From the NCBI RefSeq assembly GCF_000237925.1, contig NC_031496.1:5315340-5379339 (forward strand): a stretch of 64,000 bases of DNA, given 5' to 3'. Below the pieces are notes generated by a model. That model did not search any database. It saw nothing but the letters and a program-made list of their open reading frames with translations, and was not told where the DNA came from. The position numbers were made by a program, and so were the translations under genes. This document shows, piece by piece, positions 1 through 14,209 of this stretch. This DNA is from Schistosoma mansoni (taxonomy: Eukaryota; Platyhelminthes; Trematoda; Strigeidida; Schistosomatidae). The number at the start of each line of letters is the position of its first letter. Position 1 is the stretch's first letter.

Positions 1-1150
1 TATTTGCTGCATAGGTGACGCAAGTGTTTTTTTAACGTAGGGGTTGCAGAATCCTCATTCCTGAATGTTGGAACAGTCTCTATCTCCCAATCGTTTGCAA
101 ACAACTCAGTCAATTTCCTAAACAGAAGTTCGCCACCATCCTTAAAAAGACCTAGTGATAAGTAATCTGGGAATGGTGAATTATATCGCCTGAATGATTG
201 AAGGTTCTTTAGGAGTTGCACGTCAACAAGAGGATCAGTTACTTTCGGCTGTTAAAAAAAAGACAGATCGATCGATGTCGTCAACGCAACAGAATGGAGC
301 AACTTTTCGTCGAAAAAATATGCATATCACTCAATAAATCGACTAATGTTATTGATTGGGGTCAAATCAACTTTGCAGACGGTTTCGTTCATTACAGAAT
401 TCTCGCTACTGGTTGCTTGGATGATTTGAAAATGCCAACGTTAGCCAACAGATGCAGCCTCTGCTTTAAAATTGTTGACGCGCTCCAACAAACAGGCTTC
501 TCGGTCCTTACACAGGCATTACATAATAATTCTTCGCCGTGAGTGAAAGTATGTCAGCGTGCCTCATGCTGCGAAGTGTATGAAAAAACTAGAGCCCATG
601 TTCAGAACGTTTTAGAAAGCTACAAGTGATTTCAATATTCATTTTCATGGCACTCTGAAGATCCAGCTATTTCTCAACTACACCTTACAGTGAACCAACA
701 CCCAGACCTGAGCATAGCTTATCTTAATATTTGTTTGCAACACAAGCTGTGACCAATTTGGTCGCATCACTTCGCTTAGAGTGATGTGTTTTCCTGTCAC
801 CGAGACGCAAAATAAGCTTAATGAGAACCAAACCACGATCAGAGTTCAGGCAAGTATTTCTAGAGGACAGGTAATCATGCACATAACCACAGCAACGTTA
901 GCTGATGGCAAAGTGATAATTTTGAGTTCAGGCTCGAGTTGCAGAAAATGGTTCCAGTTGGCACACTGGTGGCGACTGCACCGATAGTCGATCTTAGCCA
1001 GAAACAGGTTGTAGTATGCGCAAAGCTGCAGGAGACGATAGTCGTCATTTCATCAAGGGGTCCTCATTGTCCATCGGGACAACTCTCTTTTGTGCCTAAG
1101 ACACCAACATTAACAATGAAACCACTGCTTGGCATACAGTAATTGTCGAG
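1..1150 (-). mobile_element. RTE-clade LINE remnant, 5'/middle part
   Basis: Read on the minus strand, this stretch gives broken pieces of a flatworm RTE-type endonuclease/reverse transcriptase polyprotein. The order is a piece like the late endonuclease region (DDYRLLQLCAYYNLFLAK near 1030), a linker piece (EACLLERVNNFKAEAASVG near 480) and the start of the RT domain (LFKDGGELLFRKLTELFA near 100). The pieces lie in different frames with several stops, so it is an old inactive copy. It runs off the left edge of the window. The family assignment rests on remembered RTE proteins of flukes, not on a search. Confidence 0.7.
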
Positions 1151-2951
1151 CTTATTTTTTTGGATCATTTAACTTGTGGTTGCATTTGGGGTATAATCTG
1201 TCTTGGTAGACAAGTATATGACATTAGGACATCGCTTCTCACACCACATGTTTTTGTGCCTTTGTAGCTTATCCTCATAGTGAGATAATTAACTCATCCT
1301 ACAAACTCTATTAAAAATGCATCTGATCGAGTCGAAGCATACATCAAGCATATGTTTTCAACAACAGCAGTTCTTGAAGTGTCTCATCTCTATACGGTTA
1401 GCTTATGAGGACTAAAAGTAGTACACAGATAAAACCAGTGAACATCAAACTGAGCGATGACAATATTTCAACAGAATTTATCTAGATTTAGTTCTGTAAC
1501 CAACGTTAAACATACCAGAAACGGCATAGTTAGCGTTCGCAGTGTTAACCGTTTATAGCAGTGAAAGCTCGAAAATATACTGCCGCAAACTCACCAATAT
1601 TCACTCGTGAAAATTCATGGATAATCAAACCTATTCGATGAGAACAACATCAATTTGTAAACGCTGTATTAACAGCGATTAAATCCAATTAACATCTAAA
1701 AATACTTAATATATCTATTAACAAAAACAGTAGGCTAGACGGGTTAGAATTCATCGTCTTCTATTGAAGAAGTAGAGGCGACTTGATTACAGTTTTCAAA
1801 TTACTTAGTGATAAATTCGTACCTGATATGCCCTCATTATTCTTATCCTCCCAAACAGAGAACTTACGAGGACACTCCAAAAATGTTCACAAGCCCAGAA
1901 CAAATTACTTGCCAGCCGACCATCGACTTTATCATCGAACCATCACTGAGTGAAATTCATTACCTTAGCACGTAGTCGAGGCTCCATCCCTTGACTCCTT
2001 CAAAAGAATTTAGATCAACTGAGAGATCGGCATTGCCAGGAATAACACAGGCCATCAAGCATCCTGTCCTCTCTGAACTGAAACTGATACATCGACTAAG
2101 CATAAATATGTTTGACGTACCATTTCTATTGAACATTGAAGTAAAATAGTAATTATCACCCAGTTTTTATTGTGAAATGATCCCATATTTAAGATAAGAA
2201 TCTTTAAAACATATTCGAATCAATATTCCTCCAGTGATAAGTCGTTCACTATGGGCACCTGTTTGACCGAAACTGTTAAATGTGAAGGTTGTTTAGGCTT
2301 ATAGGTTAACGGCCTCCCAAAGTTCTTTCAGAACTCCTATTATGTTTAAAGTTCCTAATGTTAGTCAAATGTTTCTCTGTATCCAGACAACCCATTTGTG
2401 CACTCTTATATAGTTTTAAGAGTCATATCTATCGAATTTTCCTTTTTTTATACCTGTTATTCAAGGGCATATAACACTGGGAACGTGATTATGTTTGCTT
2501 AAAGCTCACCCTCCTACCGTTGTGATTGCTGTCAACTGATTTTATTTTAGAGCATAAGCTTTAGATGTGTGCTTTTTGCTCTTTTATTTGATTACTTTCT
2601 CAGCGTTTAGATGATCGTCATCTGACTCAAATGGTTTTTATCCGCATTTTATCAATATCAATGAACATACGGGTTCAACGAAAATCTGAAAGTGTTCGAA
2701 TGTTGGCACATAATAGTTTTTGTCCTTGTAAAAGTGATAACTCAGTGTGTAACCCATTTTCCTCATAGTCGTGTACTTCTAAGATTGTTGAGACCATGTT
2801 ACACTGTTTTCCTTCATAAGGATTTTCCGACTTGTATTTCTTCACTGAATATAGATACATGAATACATATACATCGTTGTGAGAAAATACATTTCCGTTT
2901 TTTATTTACCAAGTAGCGGTCCTGAATATTACCTACATTAATACGAAATAA
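1151..2951. other. Intergenic stretch, nothing recognised apart from one CR1 scrap
   Basis: No exon, RNA gene or repeat was recognised here except the CR1-like scrap at 1955-2100. It includes the presumed 5' flank of the Sgf11/ATXN7L3 gene. No promoter element could be named with confidence. Confidence 0.5.
1955..2100 (+). mobile_element. CR1-like LINE 3' fragment
   Basis: About 140 bp that matches, in opposite orientation, the 3' part of the CR1-like element at 52.87-53.07 kb. Both contain CACGTAGTCGAGGCTCCATC followed by the same CTTGACTCCTTCAAAA and ACTGAGAGATC segments. It is a short truncated copy with no coding capacity of its own. Confidence 0.7.
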
Positions 2952-3289
2952 ATGCAAAAGCCCTTTGCTGTAACACATAGTGATCTTCAGGATATTCTGC
3001 AAGAATTTATTGATGAGTTAGTAGACTCATGTTTGATGGATGGAATTTTAACAATGCATCGTGCAATAAAGTTAGGATATTTCCATATAATTGCTCCTGA
3101 ACAAAATCCAAACCTGTCGGATAATCTTGGCAATGGTTCTTCGAATTCAGGCTCTGGCAGAGACCCTAGCAAAACTGCCAGTTGCTGTCGATGTGGAAAA
3201 TGTAATTGTAAGGTTGCTGCTACACGCTATGCTGTTCATTTATCTAATTGTATGGGATTAGGGAGAAACAGTTCAAGAAGAGCCAACAA
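2952..3289 (+). CDS. ATXN7L3: ATXN7L3-like exon 1
   Basis: First coding exon, 338 nt, ending in phase 2. It carries the N-terminal helix and the complete Sgf11 zinc finger. The donor is gtaagtgaga at 3290. Confidence 0.88.
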
Positions 3290-4396
3290 GTAAGTGAGAC
3301 ACTTCTATATTGATGTTTTATTGAACCTTTGGTCTTGCTACGGTCATTTTCATGGGTCAGTCATTAATATCTTCGTTTCCATTATGGAGTCTATTGTAAC
3401 AAATTTAGTTGAGACAGACCAACAAATTATTGTCTTTCTTTGAAATTCACCACCCAAAATATCAGTGTAATTCATTTCCTGCAGTATTGCCAGCTTGTTT
3501 GTTGACAACAGATTTTAGAACCAAAACCTCTAACTCTTTAAACTGACAGATAGCATGCACAGTCGTACCTAACACCGCCGTTGCACGCTTAATAGTCTTT
3601 ATTTTATTCTTAGTGTAACTTTGGATATAAATAGAATTCATGGCGAACTCATAATGTGAATTTCCCTCACGTTTGAAGTACCACGGTTATTAGTTTCTAT
3701 ATGCATGGAATGAAGTGATATTTGAGGATTTTGAGGGTAACATGGAGTTGGGAGAAATATTATTCTCAGACATGAACATATTAAGTGTAGTAGTATATCT
3801 TTCAAAATTATTAATAGTTTACAGTTGGGGTGTCATATAAAATTCCGCATTGCTAAAAATTGAAGTGCGAATGCACTGAGAATAATTATGGATACTTGGG
3901 AGCCCGTATTTCAACTCCCATTATAAGAAACGAAAACGGCTGCTTGCTTTGGTTTGGACAGTGGTGTTATATCATCACCTTAAACTCTAATAAAAGAGTT
4001 GATCATTAAGCAATAAAGTATTTTTGTACTTTTAGACGCATAGCAGAACAACAACGTTTAGAAGATGATGATACCGAAACTGAGGAGAATTTCTTGGAGT
4101 CATCTTCGGGTGACATGATTTCGTACAAGAACTCAGCAACTTCATCTGACCAATTGGAATGCAAATATTCTAACGGAACAGTTAATCATCATCGATCACC
4201 CTTAAAACTGACAATCTCTTTGGTACCAGGTTCTGGGAAGCTAGATCACTCTTCCAAACATTCAAACAGACAACTTGACCCAACGGCTGGTGGTAATGAA
4301 TATAGCTGTCTGGATGAAAACAATTCATTAAAAACTACCCAGAGTTCACATCTTAAATCAAACTTACCGACTGTAGTGAGTGAATCCAGCACTTGA
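2952..4396 (+). CDS. ATXN7L3: Sgf11/ATXN7L3-type SAGA deubiquitinase-module subunit, two exons
   Basis: Inferred coding sequence is join(2952-3289, 4036-4396), 699 nt or 232 residues plus stop. Proteins of this family anchor the ubiquitin protease of the SAGA deubiquitinase module in the nucleus and help remove ubiquitin from histone H2B. Residues 11-46 match the N-terminal helix region of animal ATXN7L3 (VDSCL, MHRAIKLGYFHI). A Sgf11 zinc finger follows, with C81-x2-C84, H96 and C100, and then the family's conserved GRNSSRRA segment. The C-terminal half is acidic (EDDDTETEE) then Ser/Asn-rich and low complexity. The start is the first ATG after an in-frame TAA directly upstream. The donor (AA|gtaagt) and acceptor (ttttag|A) restore one Lys codon. 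An AATAAA lies about 100 bp after the stop. The gene converges on the NDST gene. Family assignment is by motif; no search was run. Confidence 0.9.
4036..4396 (+). CDS. ATXN7L3: ATXN7L3-like exon 2
   Basis: Terminal coding exon, 361 nt, after a 746-bp intron. It begins RRIAEQQRLEDDD across the junction, as in animal ATXN7L3 (RIANRRIA), and ends in TGA immediately followed by TAG. Confidence 0.85.
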
Positions 4397-4492
4397 TAGG
4401 AAGTGAGAACGACTCTCTGTCTATTAGATGAAATTTATGTGAAGCACCAAGATCATTACGTTTTGACTGCATTTTACAATATTAAGCTTGTA

Positions 4493-4498
4493 AATAAA
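4493..4498 (+). promoter_or_regulatory. Candidate polyadenylation signal of the ATXN7L3-like gene
   Basis: A canonical AATAAA hexamer 97 bp after the stop codon. A TGTG-containing tract follows within 20 bp, as expected for a cleavage region. Confidence 0.6.
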
Positions 4499-4499
4499 A

Positions 4500-6652
4500 A
4501 GTATTCTGTGATTGTATCCGAAAGTCTTATAACTTTTCGTGTGATTTTTTATGATATGAACTTATTATTTTTCTAACAAAAATGAGACACTTAGTTACAT
4601 TTCCCTGTTTTAAAACCCATTTATATTCCCCAAAAAGCCACATCGGACGTATACGTGTGCATAATGTTATTTAAAAGGTAGAATAACACAACGTTGGTAC
4701 GAACTACTAGCAACTTTTTGCTTTACAGGTTATGTAGACTGTAACACAGCAACAACACTCACGTTTGTGTATGAGTTCTTAGGAGCAACAAATATTTTAA
4801 TAGGCAACGGTCTTGTGTGATTACATGGATTATGGTATGCTAAATGGAATAAAATTTGTGATTTAGTGATAGGGTTTCAGGTATCAAACATCGCTAAGCT
4901 ACAAACACGTACTACTGTTCATCACAGGGGAGTTTCTTCCTTTCACTGTAGGGAGATCATAACGTCGCTGCCATAAATTAAATTAGGATATAATTTGAAG
5001 ACACTCTTCTCATTGTGTTTGACAAGTAAAGTCTCTATATCTAGTGGCTCACAGATAGAAATATTGTAAAAAAAACATTAGGGCCAGCAAAATATCAAGG
5101 ATAAATACAGAAAAAGTGTGGGGACCCTGTTTAGAGAATTTACACTATAAACTATTAGGAGCCCACAGTATGTTTGCATCATTGTGAGATGAAACGGACC
5201 TATAACTCAATAATGCACGAAGTAAAATTCGAACTATCGTGCAATGACTTGTTAATTATTGAGAGCAGTTTTGTAACACACGGCAGCTGAATAACTACAA
5301 CAAGATAAGAAACCTGAAAAGCCACTCAACGAATCGAAGTATTAGTGCAGTTTTTGATTGAAAGAAAATCTACAAGATCGTTGACTGATTGGTATATATA
5401 TGTATATAGAAACAACGTGTTTGACTATTACAGCGACAAGTGTTTAATTCGTTTATTTGTGGGGATGGTTGGTTTTGAAATCAGCGCGAATGCTATCCCC
5501 TCATATGAACTTATAGGAAGATATAAAGACTTATCTTGTTTTCTTAGGTCCACCGGTATCGTTTGGAAGATCTCACTCACTAACAATGACCTAAAAGGAA
5601 ACTAAATCATCTGATTTCAGTATATATGGTCCGAATACTGAACACAGTCCAGGAATACTAAGAATTTGTTTTTTGTCGAAAATGGCACATGTTTAGATCT
5701 TAAAACAGTAATTTTCATTGACAACCAGCTTGGATATGGGGAGTGGTTCGTTCGCATGTATTTATGTAGCCAGGTGCTATTCACGGTGAGATCACTAGAA
5801 ATAGGAAACGCGATCGCGGTTACATAGAAATCTTTAAGATTGTAGAGAACAGATTCACCATGCCACTGTAGTCATTTCTGAATTCTATATAGATATGGTC
5901 TCCAAAGGGGTGACTTATATAATTACATGAGGACCATAACCAAACGTCAATCAAATATTACAATAATTGATGTAAGGCTTTTCACTAACACATGAAGCTC
6001 TCTTTATACATATTCTATAGTTACCAACACATAATTAAAAAAGTCCTCAATATAGTGTCTGTTGACCAAAATAGATTAAGCTGCTACTTTTGTCTTGCAT
6101 TCTATGTAACCCCAACGACTCTGATCTATATGTTCACATGAAACCCATATCTTACATCCATAAGCGGTCATCATTTTACTTATCTTCCACTGTTATATAT
6201 CCATAGGCTAAAAATGTACGTTGCTAAGCGATATAGTTGTTTTTCGAGTACAATAATCCTTAACTACCGATTACTAGTGCAATTTTCTATATTGGTGTTG
6301 AAATCGATTTAGCAGTTACATTACCCATCATAGTTGTTTGTATCGCTTTTAAATGCTACACAGTGTCATATATATATGAAGTGACTTCGGTAGCAGCTGG
6401 TTACCAAGTCTTAGGTGCTTATTTTCGAATACATTTAGCTGCGTTACAGAGGATTGATATTACTATCAAGACTCGAACATATAACATATTTCTTACTTTC
6501 TAAAGTGATTTTTGATTGAAATCATCAGGGAACAAATGATAAATATATATAAAGAGAAAAGTGAATTTTTTAAAGTTCATTAATTAAGAAATGCAGAAAT
6601 GACAACATTTTGTACAAGCACAGTTAACCAAGAAACAAAAGACATTAATAGG
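4500..6652. other. Intergenic gap between two convergent genes
   Basis: This gap separates the 3' end of the Sgf11-like gene from the 3' end of NDST. An 86-codon open frame at 5345-5605 shows no family motif and was not called. No repeat was recognised. The NDST 3' UTR must lie in the right part, but its polyadenylation signal was not identified. Confidence 0.5.
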
Positions 6653-6908
6653 CTAATCGCTCATTTTAATCCATGATGGGAGTTTGTGTGTATTTAATGT
6701 CAATGTACTACTCCATAGAGGATATTTTTGTAACAATCTATACAGTTTATGATTAGCCTCAGAGAAATACAATTCCATTAAGTTTGGCAATAAAGTATTA
6801 CGATCTAATGGTTCATAGGTTCTTCCTTTGCTTCGACCCAAGCAACCATTATTCCAACTAAATGCGTTTCTAGTAGTCACACAGAAGAAGCCTTTTTTAC
6901 GATTGAAG
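6653..6908 (-). CDS. NDST: NDST exon 13 (residues 917-1001) and stop
   Basis: 256 nt including TAG. It encodes KKGFFC, a Cys-bracketed loop, [11 protein letters not shown] and LPSWIK, the standard NDST C-terminus (KGFWC, CLGKSKGRKYP, LPTWLRE). The intron before it holds a large RTE and another repeat. Confidence 0.93.
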
Positions 6909-9900
6909 CTAAATACAGATTGTGAGAAGAAAAATGTGTTTTAATTTAATTGAAATCATGTCATAGATCTTTTAACATACAAAATAATTTAAAGTTAAGT
7001 AGAATTAGATAGTTGCTTGAATTTGGTGATGGATAACAGTGAATTTAGAATACACGTTTGGTCGTATTTGAAACCCGCTAACTACAATGACTTAGGTCTC
7101 TCTCAGCTGAACGTCTTATAGGAACCCATCCTCCACGTATTGACTTGCAATGGTTACCTGTTATTCAGCGAGTTCAAGTTGGTATTAGAGCTTCTATTAA
7201 TTTCTTATAACTGAATCAACTAACATCTATTAACGATCCAGGTTGGTGTATAAATTATTTGGTATTTTTTAATGGTTATATATTGAATAAGTTTAGTAGT
7301 AGCTGAAAACCAGTCTCAAAACAGTTTCAATGCTGAGTATGAAGTTGACTGAAAATACGTAAGAACAATCAGCTTCCTGATGACAAGTTATGGCTTCTGA
7401 GGTAAGACTAACCATGAAATAACAATAATACATACGTACGGTTCCTTGTAGTTCTTAGGAATATCAAGTTCAACTTAGATACTAGAAGTTGGAAAAATGG
7501 AGAAAAATTTACAGACATAGATAGATAAGCGACGTTGGGCCCGGTCAGTATTTGCATGGGTGACCTGCATGGGTGACCGGGTGTCGCCGGCTTTTTTAAA
7601 TTAACCCCCAAATGTCCTGGTATGGCCGAGAGTGGGAGAGTCCGTTCTCCCTCTCCAAATGCTTTCACATGGCCAGAGAATATATAGCCTCTGCCAGGGA
7701 ATTCCTACTCACTGCCTTCTCGTGGCACCGGTGTTGTTTACGAAATTGAGAGGACGAAAAGCGAATGTCCGGTGCTTTAACCGGGTTGGTGGACACGGAA
7801 AGTTCACCTAAGGGAGTTGGAAAACCCTCATTCCAAACCAATGGTGCACATGGGCTCTAGTATCCTAAAGGAACAAATGGCGTATGAATCAGTCGTTGGT
7901 CACCGGCTACCATGGGACTGCATCTCCTCATGATGCTCCACTGCCTTGTGGACTAGACCTTCAGATCAAAGGCTCGAGGTGTGGCCCCCTAAGAAAACCA
8001 CCTGCTTCAGTCTGGGCACCTGAGTAGTATCACAGCCCTCACACAAATCAAATGAGATTTGTGAGGCGCATATTTATCAATATTTACCAATATTTACGTT
8101 TTTAAATAAATAAATAAAGTCTGCATCTGCCAACATGGCTCATACTAGAAGTTAGTGACTTCAAGCACTGATGCCACGTTTTGGTTTGGCTGCCCCTAAC
8201 TCTCTTCCAACCATCCCCTACACTAGTCAGAATAGCGCGTCGTGGTAATCGGTGTTCAGGTATACATAACACGAGGCACAAACATCTCAGTCTATGAAGA
8301 TTCACAAACTCATTAACTGACTTACCATCATTCCCTAATATACTGTGTCTAACCTCACCATTACTTACCCGGTGATCCCAGCAGATGCGAGCAATATTTC
8401 TAAGACATCTGTGGTCAAATACTAGTAACTTACGAGTATCTTCTACTCTTAATGGCCATGTTTCACAGCCGTAAAGTAGAACAGAGCGAACTGCTGCGCA
8501 GTATACTCGTCCCTTAATTGATAGACGGATATCTCGCTTTCGCCATAGGTGACGTAAGTTGGCAAAAGCCAAACGAGCTTTTTGAATCCGTGCTGAGATT
8601 TCGTCAGATACCAACCCATTAGGGCTGGTCAGACTTCCAAGATAAGTGAAGTTTTTGACGCGTTCTACTGCTTCACTCCCTATCCTTAGTTCAGGTGTTG
8701 ACGCAGGCCAGTCCTAGAGTAACAATTCATGTTTAGAGGAGGAGAAACGCATTCCAAATATCCTGACATTGTTACTAGGTTCTAACGGAAGACTGCATTT
8801 TGTCAGCGTCTTCACCAAACAGAACTGCGTATTCTAAGTCGATAAGTGAACCTCCTCGTAGGAGATCAATTCCTGAAAATTCATTCGAGGAGAGTGTTAT
8901 TTCCAGCAACAGGTCTACAATGAAGTTAAGCAAAAATGGGGATAGTGGACAGCCTAGTCAGACACCACTTGAGGTTGTAAAATCATATGACAGTTCGCCA
9001 TAAGCTCTCACTCGACTGGTAGTGTTCGAGTAAAGAGCCTTCACAAGGTTTATGTACTTCTGAGGTACACCTTTCAATGACACACACTGCCACAGAACCT
9101 TTCGGCCTACAGAGTCAAATGCTGCCTTCAAGTCAAGAAAAACTATCATTGTCGGACGCCGATAAACATGTCTGTGCTCTGAAACCTGACGAATAGTGAA
9201 TATGTGGTCGATACAGCCACGACCAGGTCTGAAGGCTGCCTGATTTTCTCGTGTTTGTAGTTCACGAGTCTTAGTTAGGCGCCCGATAATTATTGAGGCT
9301 AGTATTTTAGATGCTATGTTAGTCAGATTAATCCCTCTATGGTTATCGCAGGATGATTTGGACCCCTTCTTATACATCGGGACAATCAGTGATTGTGACC
9401 AGTCGGATGGGATTACGTCCAACTCCTAGATTTTAGCTAAAATATTAGTCAACCTGATCGCTAAAACTGCACCACCATACTTAAAGACCACTAGAGCCAA
9501 TTCATCTGCACCGGCTGCTTTTCCTCGTTTCAGATTAGCTACAGCCTTTTGAACTTCAAGTAGAATCGAGGGACCTACTTCAATGTTCCGTTCTGACTGT
9601 TTGGGAATGGTGAGTAGTTTCAGAGTAGCTGAAGGCCAGGTGAACTGCTCCTTAAAGTGTTCCGCCCACCATTCCAAATATCTGGACTGAGAGCAGATAT
9701 GAGTGTCGTCTTTTTCCGAGATTGTCTCGCTTACAATTAACTTCTTAATTCCGGTTTCTTTTATTAGTCTGAAGAGTTGTCTGGTGTTGCCTACAGCCGC
9801 TGTTTTTTCCATCTCTTTTGCTTTCGTTGCCCACCACTGCTCATGATCGTTCCTTAGACTTTTAGTCAACCTACATTTGATTTGTTTACGCTCTTCGTCG

Positions 9901-12900
9901 TGTTCAGAGCCTGATGGGATGAATTTACGCGAATCCATCAGTGAAATAGACTTGGAAGAAATCCATTTGTTTTTTGGAACCCTATGGTTTAAATTACTAA
10001 TAGATGTTACTGCTGTTTCCACAGCTGTTCGCATGTCTTTCCAAGCAGCATCTGGGTCAGTCTCGTTTACAGAACTGCCTAGATGTGAACTCAGTTGTTC
10101 CTGGAATTTACATTTGGCTTTCTCGCCACTGAGTTCAACTCTAATGGGTTTTCTTAGTGTACTTGTCAAAAATAAACGATTGTCTAAGCATAGTTGCAAC
10201 AGACGATCACCATTATGTGTTCGCTAAGTTAGGATACTAAAATACCCACCTAAATGTCTTTCTGTTTGGTTTAAGCTACCTACCTGGGCATCAAAGTCAC
10301 CTGCAACAAGTACTATGTCTGATCGCTTAGCTTTTTGAAGTTCATAGAGCTTTCTGTAAAAGTCATCTTTCACTTCATCATGGCTGCAGTCAGTGTGAGC
10401 GTAGGTAGAAACCACAAAAAGGCAACGACGTGTATCTCTATCCTTCCGAGTTTTTACGGAGCCGTCTAGCCGAACAGCACATAGATGACCGTTAACAGGG
10501 ATCCATTCTAGTAGTGCTTGTTTTTAATTAATGTTGTAAGTAGATGACTTATAATATCTTTTCGGTTATGAGTTACTTAATATTGGAATGGTGGTAATCT
10601 TTTTGTAAGTTCGTGCAGAACGTTAAGTACAACAACTTAAACTTTTGACTCTTTTATAATCCTTTCATTATTTTGAGAGCAATAACATTTGTTTCTCCCA
10701 TATATCTGCCACAAGCAACCGCAATATGATTTAAGGAGAAGCTTCCGATTAAATTCAACTCTTCTAGATAAGTAGGCATACATGAATAGCAAAAAAAAAC
10801 TCATAGGTTTTAAGGTGTGTATATCAATTTGGGTATATACAGTTTCGCTGCTTGTCCCATGAGTAATTTGCGACGATGAGTATATTTTTGTGAAATGCGG
10901 GTATATGTGAAGAAAAGATATTCTCACTAATTACAAAAGCACTATTATCATCCAATATTAAGATCACAATGATGACTTGAGAAAATTACTGATTGTGCTA
11001 CTATTCAGTAACATTTACTTTTGTATTTAGTCATAAAATTAGCTAACAATCACTAGTGTATGGTAAACAGTGTGAAATAATGTAAACTCATGATTTGTCA
11101 TTAAACTAAAACGAAACAGTCGTCCGATACTCTCTAGTTCAACGGTTGTTATCATTTAACGACCGGAATTATTATGAAACTATAAAAGGTAAAAATACGT
11201 AGAAATATTTCTATGAGATATGCTTTCATACTTACTGTAAGTATTGTGAATAATCTAACTGTCTATGAACTAATATAAATTGCTGTACAATCTTCATGAT
11301 AGGCACTGGGTTTCGAGAAAATCTATCAGCGTCTAAAAGTAAGAGCTGAAAAGAAATCAGATATCTGAATAAATTATTGCAGAAACAACACGTGACATAC
11401 GTAAAATTGGAACTAAAGAAAGTAATAGCTATATATACTTTAAAGTTATATGATAGTAGCTCAGATTAGTTGTAGATTCTGACAACAGAAGTGCATTTAT
11501 TTATTACATTTTTTAAAGTAAACATATTACTGTTGGTATATTGACCTATTTCCTAATCTAATTTTTATTCAAGTTTATTTATAATTAAGTTACACCTAAT
11601 AACTTCCTCAATACTCCTAAAATATGATTTGAGGAGAAACTCAGCCACTGTGATCGGTCTCTACCCCTGTGCCGATTAAATAGCCAGAGAAGCGACATGT
11701 TATTAAGTTAGTGAAATACGACTGAATCAGCTACAACTATTATTTGAACACATCCTTATACTTCTAAATACTTATGTAACATAAAATTTAACCAAACGCC
11801 CAATCATCATAGTTTGCTTAAATCTGTATTTCATTTACTATACAACCTTGGCTAGAAAAAATTGTCTGATTTAACCAATGCTTCACTGATCCACTTTCAT
11901 ACTACATCTTTCAATAATGACATCTGCAGAATAACAGTTGATAACGATAGAAATAGTATGAACATTGTTGAAGAATTGAATAAATCAATCAGTCAAATAA
12001 AATAGCGTGACAGTGACACAATGATACACTAAATAGACTCCTCCATATCTAAAAGCTGATGGGGCGCAGAAATCAACGTTTTTATACTTGATGATATTTA
12101 GTATTGTTATATCTAGAGCTTAGATTCTTATTATACCGAGAACAGCTTGAACACTAGAACCCTCCAAGTCCCTAATGAGATGTCGGAAGACGATGGAAAG
12201 GAATGGTATTCCAAACAGTGTCAAACATGGTACGAAACTATAAGGTATTTATAGTTTTTTAGTAAAAACGAGTCATCATTATAGTCATCCAATCCGAATA
12301 CAGAAAGTTTTAGCATTTGTCCAATAGAGAAGCTACACGTATAGATTCTAAGATATTCTTCCTAAAGATGATTGGATAGAATATCTTCGGCTCTTTCTAA
12401 GCCCCTTAGAGCTTCCTCGAGTTCAGCTGTGAGCCGTCCTTACAAGTATTAAAAAGAAGCAAATACAAACCTGGGAAAGTTCACAGGTTATTTAAATCAG
12501 GAGAGTTTTTACATATTCAAAATATGTGGATTCACTTTTCTACGGAAGCATAACTCATACACGATTTGATAAATATATGGTGCTGTTAAGTACCAGGAAG
12601 CCAGTGTATCACTGTTTGTTATCCATTGAAAATTGTTTGTAATGCACTGAAACTGTTCAGAATATGTACAAAACTCATCAAAAGATTATCTTATGATAAA
12701 ATTTTTATACGTAGACAGCAAGACACTTATTCTTTTTTGCAATTTTACGCCATACAGGATAAATGATTACGTGATGTATTCAGTAATCAAAAGAAACTGA
12801 GATAAATCGGTTTAGCCTCTTTCCCAATAAAGTTTGTAATCTGTAGTAGCTAAAAATGGATGTTAAACATCTTTAATCTTAAAACAATAAAGTAGCAAAT

Positions 12901-14160
12901 GAAAAAATGGATAAGTACCTGTGAGGCCGGAAAATATGTCAGCCAGTTACGTAAATATTGTTCGTAATTCCCTGGACCAATGCATCGAGACCACAAGTGA
13001 TTAATGCTTGAAACAAGTTGCTGCATTAAACTTGAATTCTTAATGTCGATAGAAAGGTTAGAAAATCTATCAGTTGGTACAATGCTAAGTAGAGTAGCCT
13101 CAGTTAGATTATAACCATACCGCATCAGATCAACAAAAGACAACAGCTGTGGAGCAATATCTCTATGGGCTAAACGATGCTTTATTAAAAAAACATAAAT
13201 AAAAGATATGTTCACAGTGAGAAATACGATTGGTAGATATATACTATCAATTAATCGTACTCATGGCAATGAAAAACAGAAATCGCGGTGTTGACTTATA
13301 TCAAGAGGTGGTAAATCTTAAAGTAAAGGCTACGACTCTTAGGTTACATTACAAGTACACTGGTCTTACGAATTGATCAACCTGACATTCTCTAAAAGCA
13401 ATCCCCGATTGAACTAATTCATATTCATTCCTACACGATAACTAATACTTCGTAAATCAGTAAACATAGCAAATATGCAAATTACTCAATCATAGCAAAT
13501 TTGTAACTAAATAAAGAAGAAATTTGAACAATAGTGTATTTTTTTTAAAATTTGAGATACCTCGAAATAAAAAAAGCGTAAATGTTAATGCACAGAAGCT
13601 CATTAGATATTATAACGTATACCTTCTAAAATAAACAACTCTAAGGACAAATTTAACAGTGAGAGATATGTATAAATCTCTATATATAGTACACAAATAG
13701 ATCTGGATAAGATTGACATAAAATAACAAAAATTTTATAAGAAAGCTTACTTGATACCATGAATAAGCTCGTTCAATTGGATTGCGTAGAAGAACAATCA
13801 ATTTCACCTCGGGCATTAAAGCTTGAATTCGTGCTGGCGATTTAGGATTATCAAAGTAGGTAGCTGATTTTTCAAATCGTATTTGTTCAGCGGCATAGCT
13901 TTTTAAATAATTAGACCTATTATTATCAAAATCATAAGCATGCGTTGGAGATATAATTGAATTATTCGGAAACTGATTCATATACCAATGTACACCACGT
14001 GAATAAATATCATCAGAACTGAAAAATTGTAACTCTTCAAAAGTAGAATCATGTTGAAATCGATTAGACATTAATTCAGGATTTAATAAAAGAAAATGTA
14101 ATAGAGCTGTAGAACCTACATAAAAAGTTGACAAAAACAAAACAAGAAAATGAAGTTGCA

Positions 14161-14209
<49 letters not shown>

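Noticed and set aside
5345-5605. Small host gene of 86 codons
   Set aside because: No motif, no supporting splice or conservation evidence, and AT-rich composition in which such frames arise by chance.
14163-14208. Regulatory polypyrimidine element
   Set aside because: It is a plain AT/AG microsatellite; nothing in the sequence points to a role.
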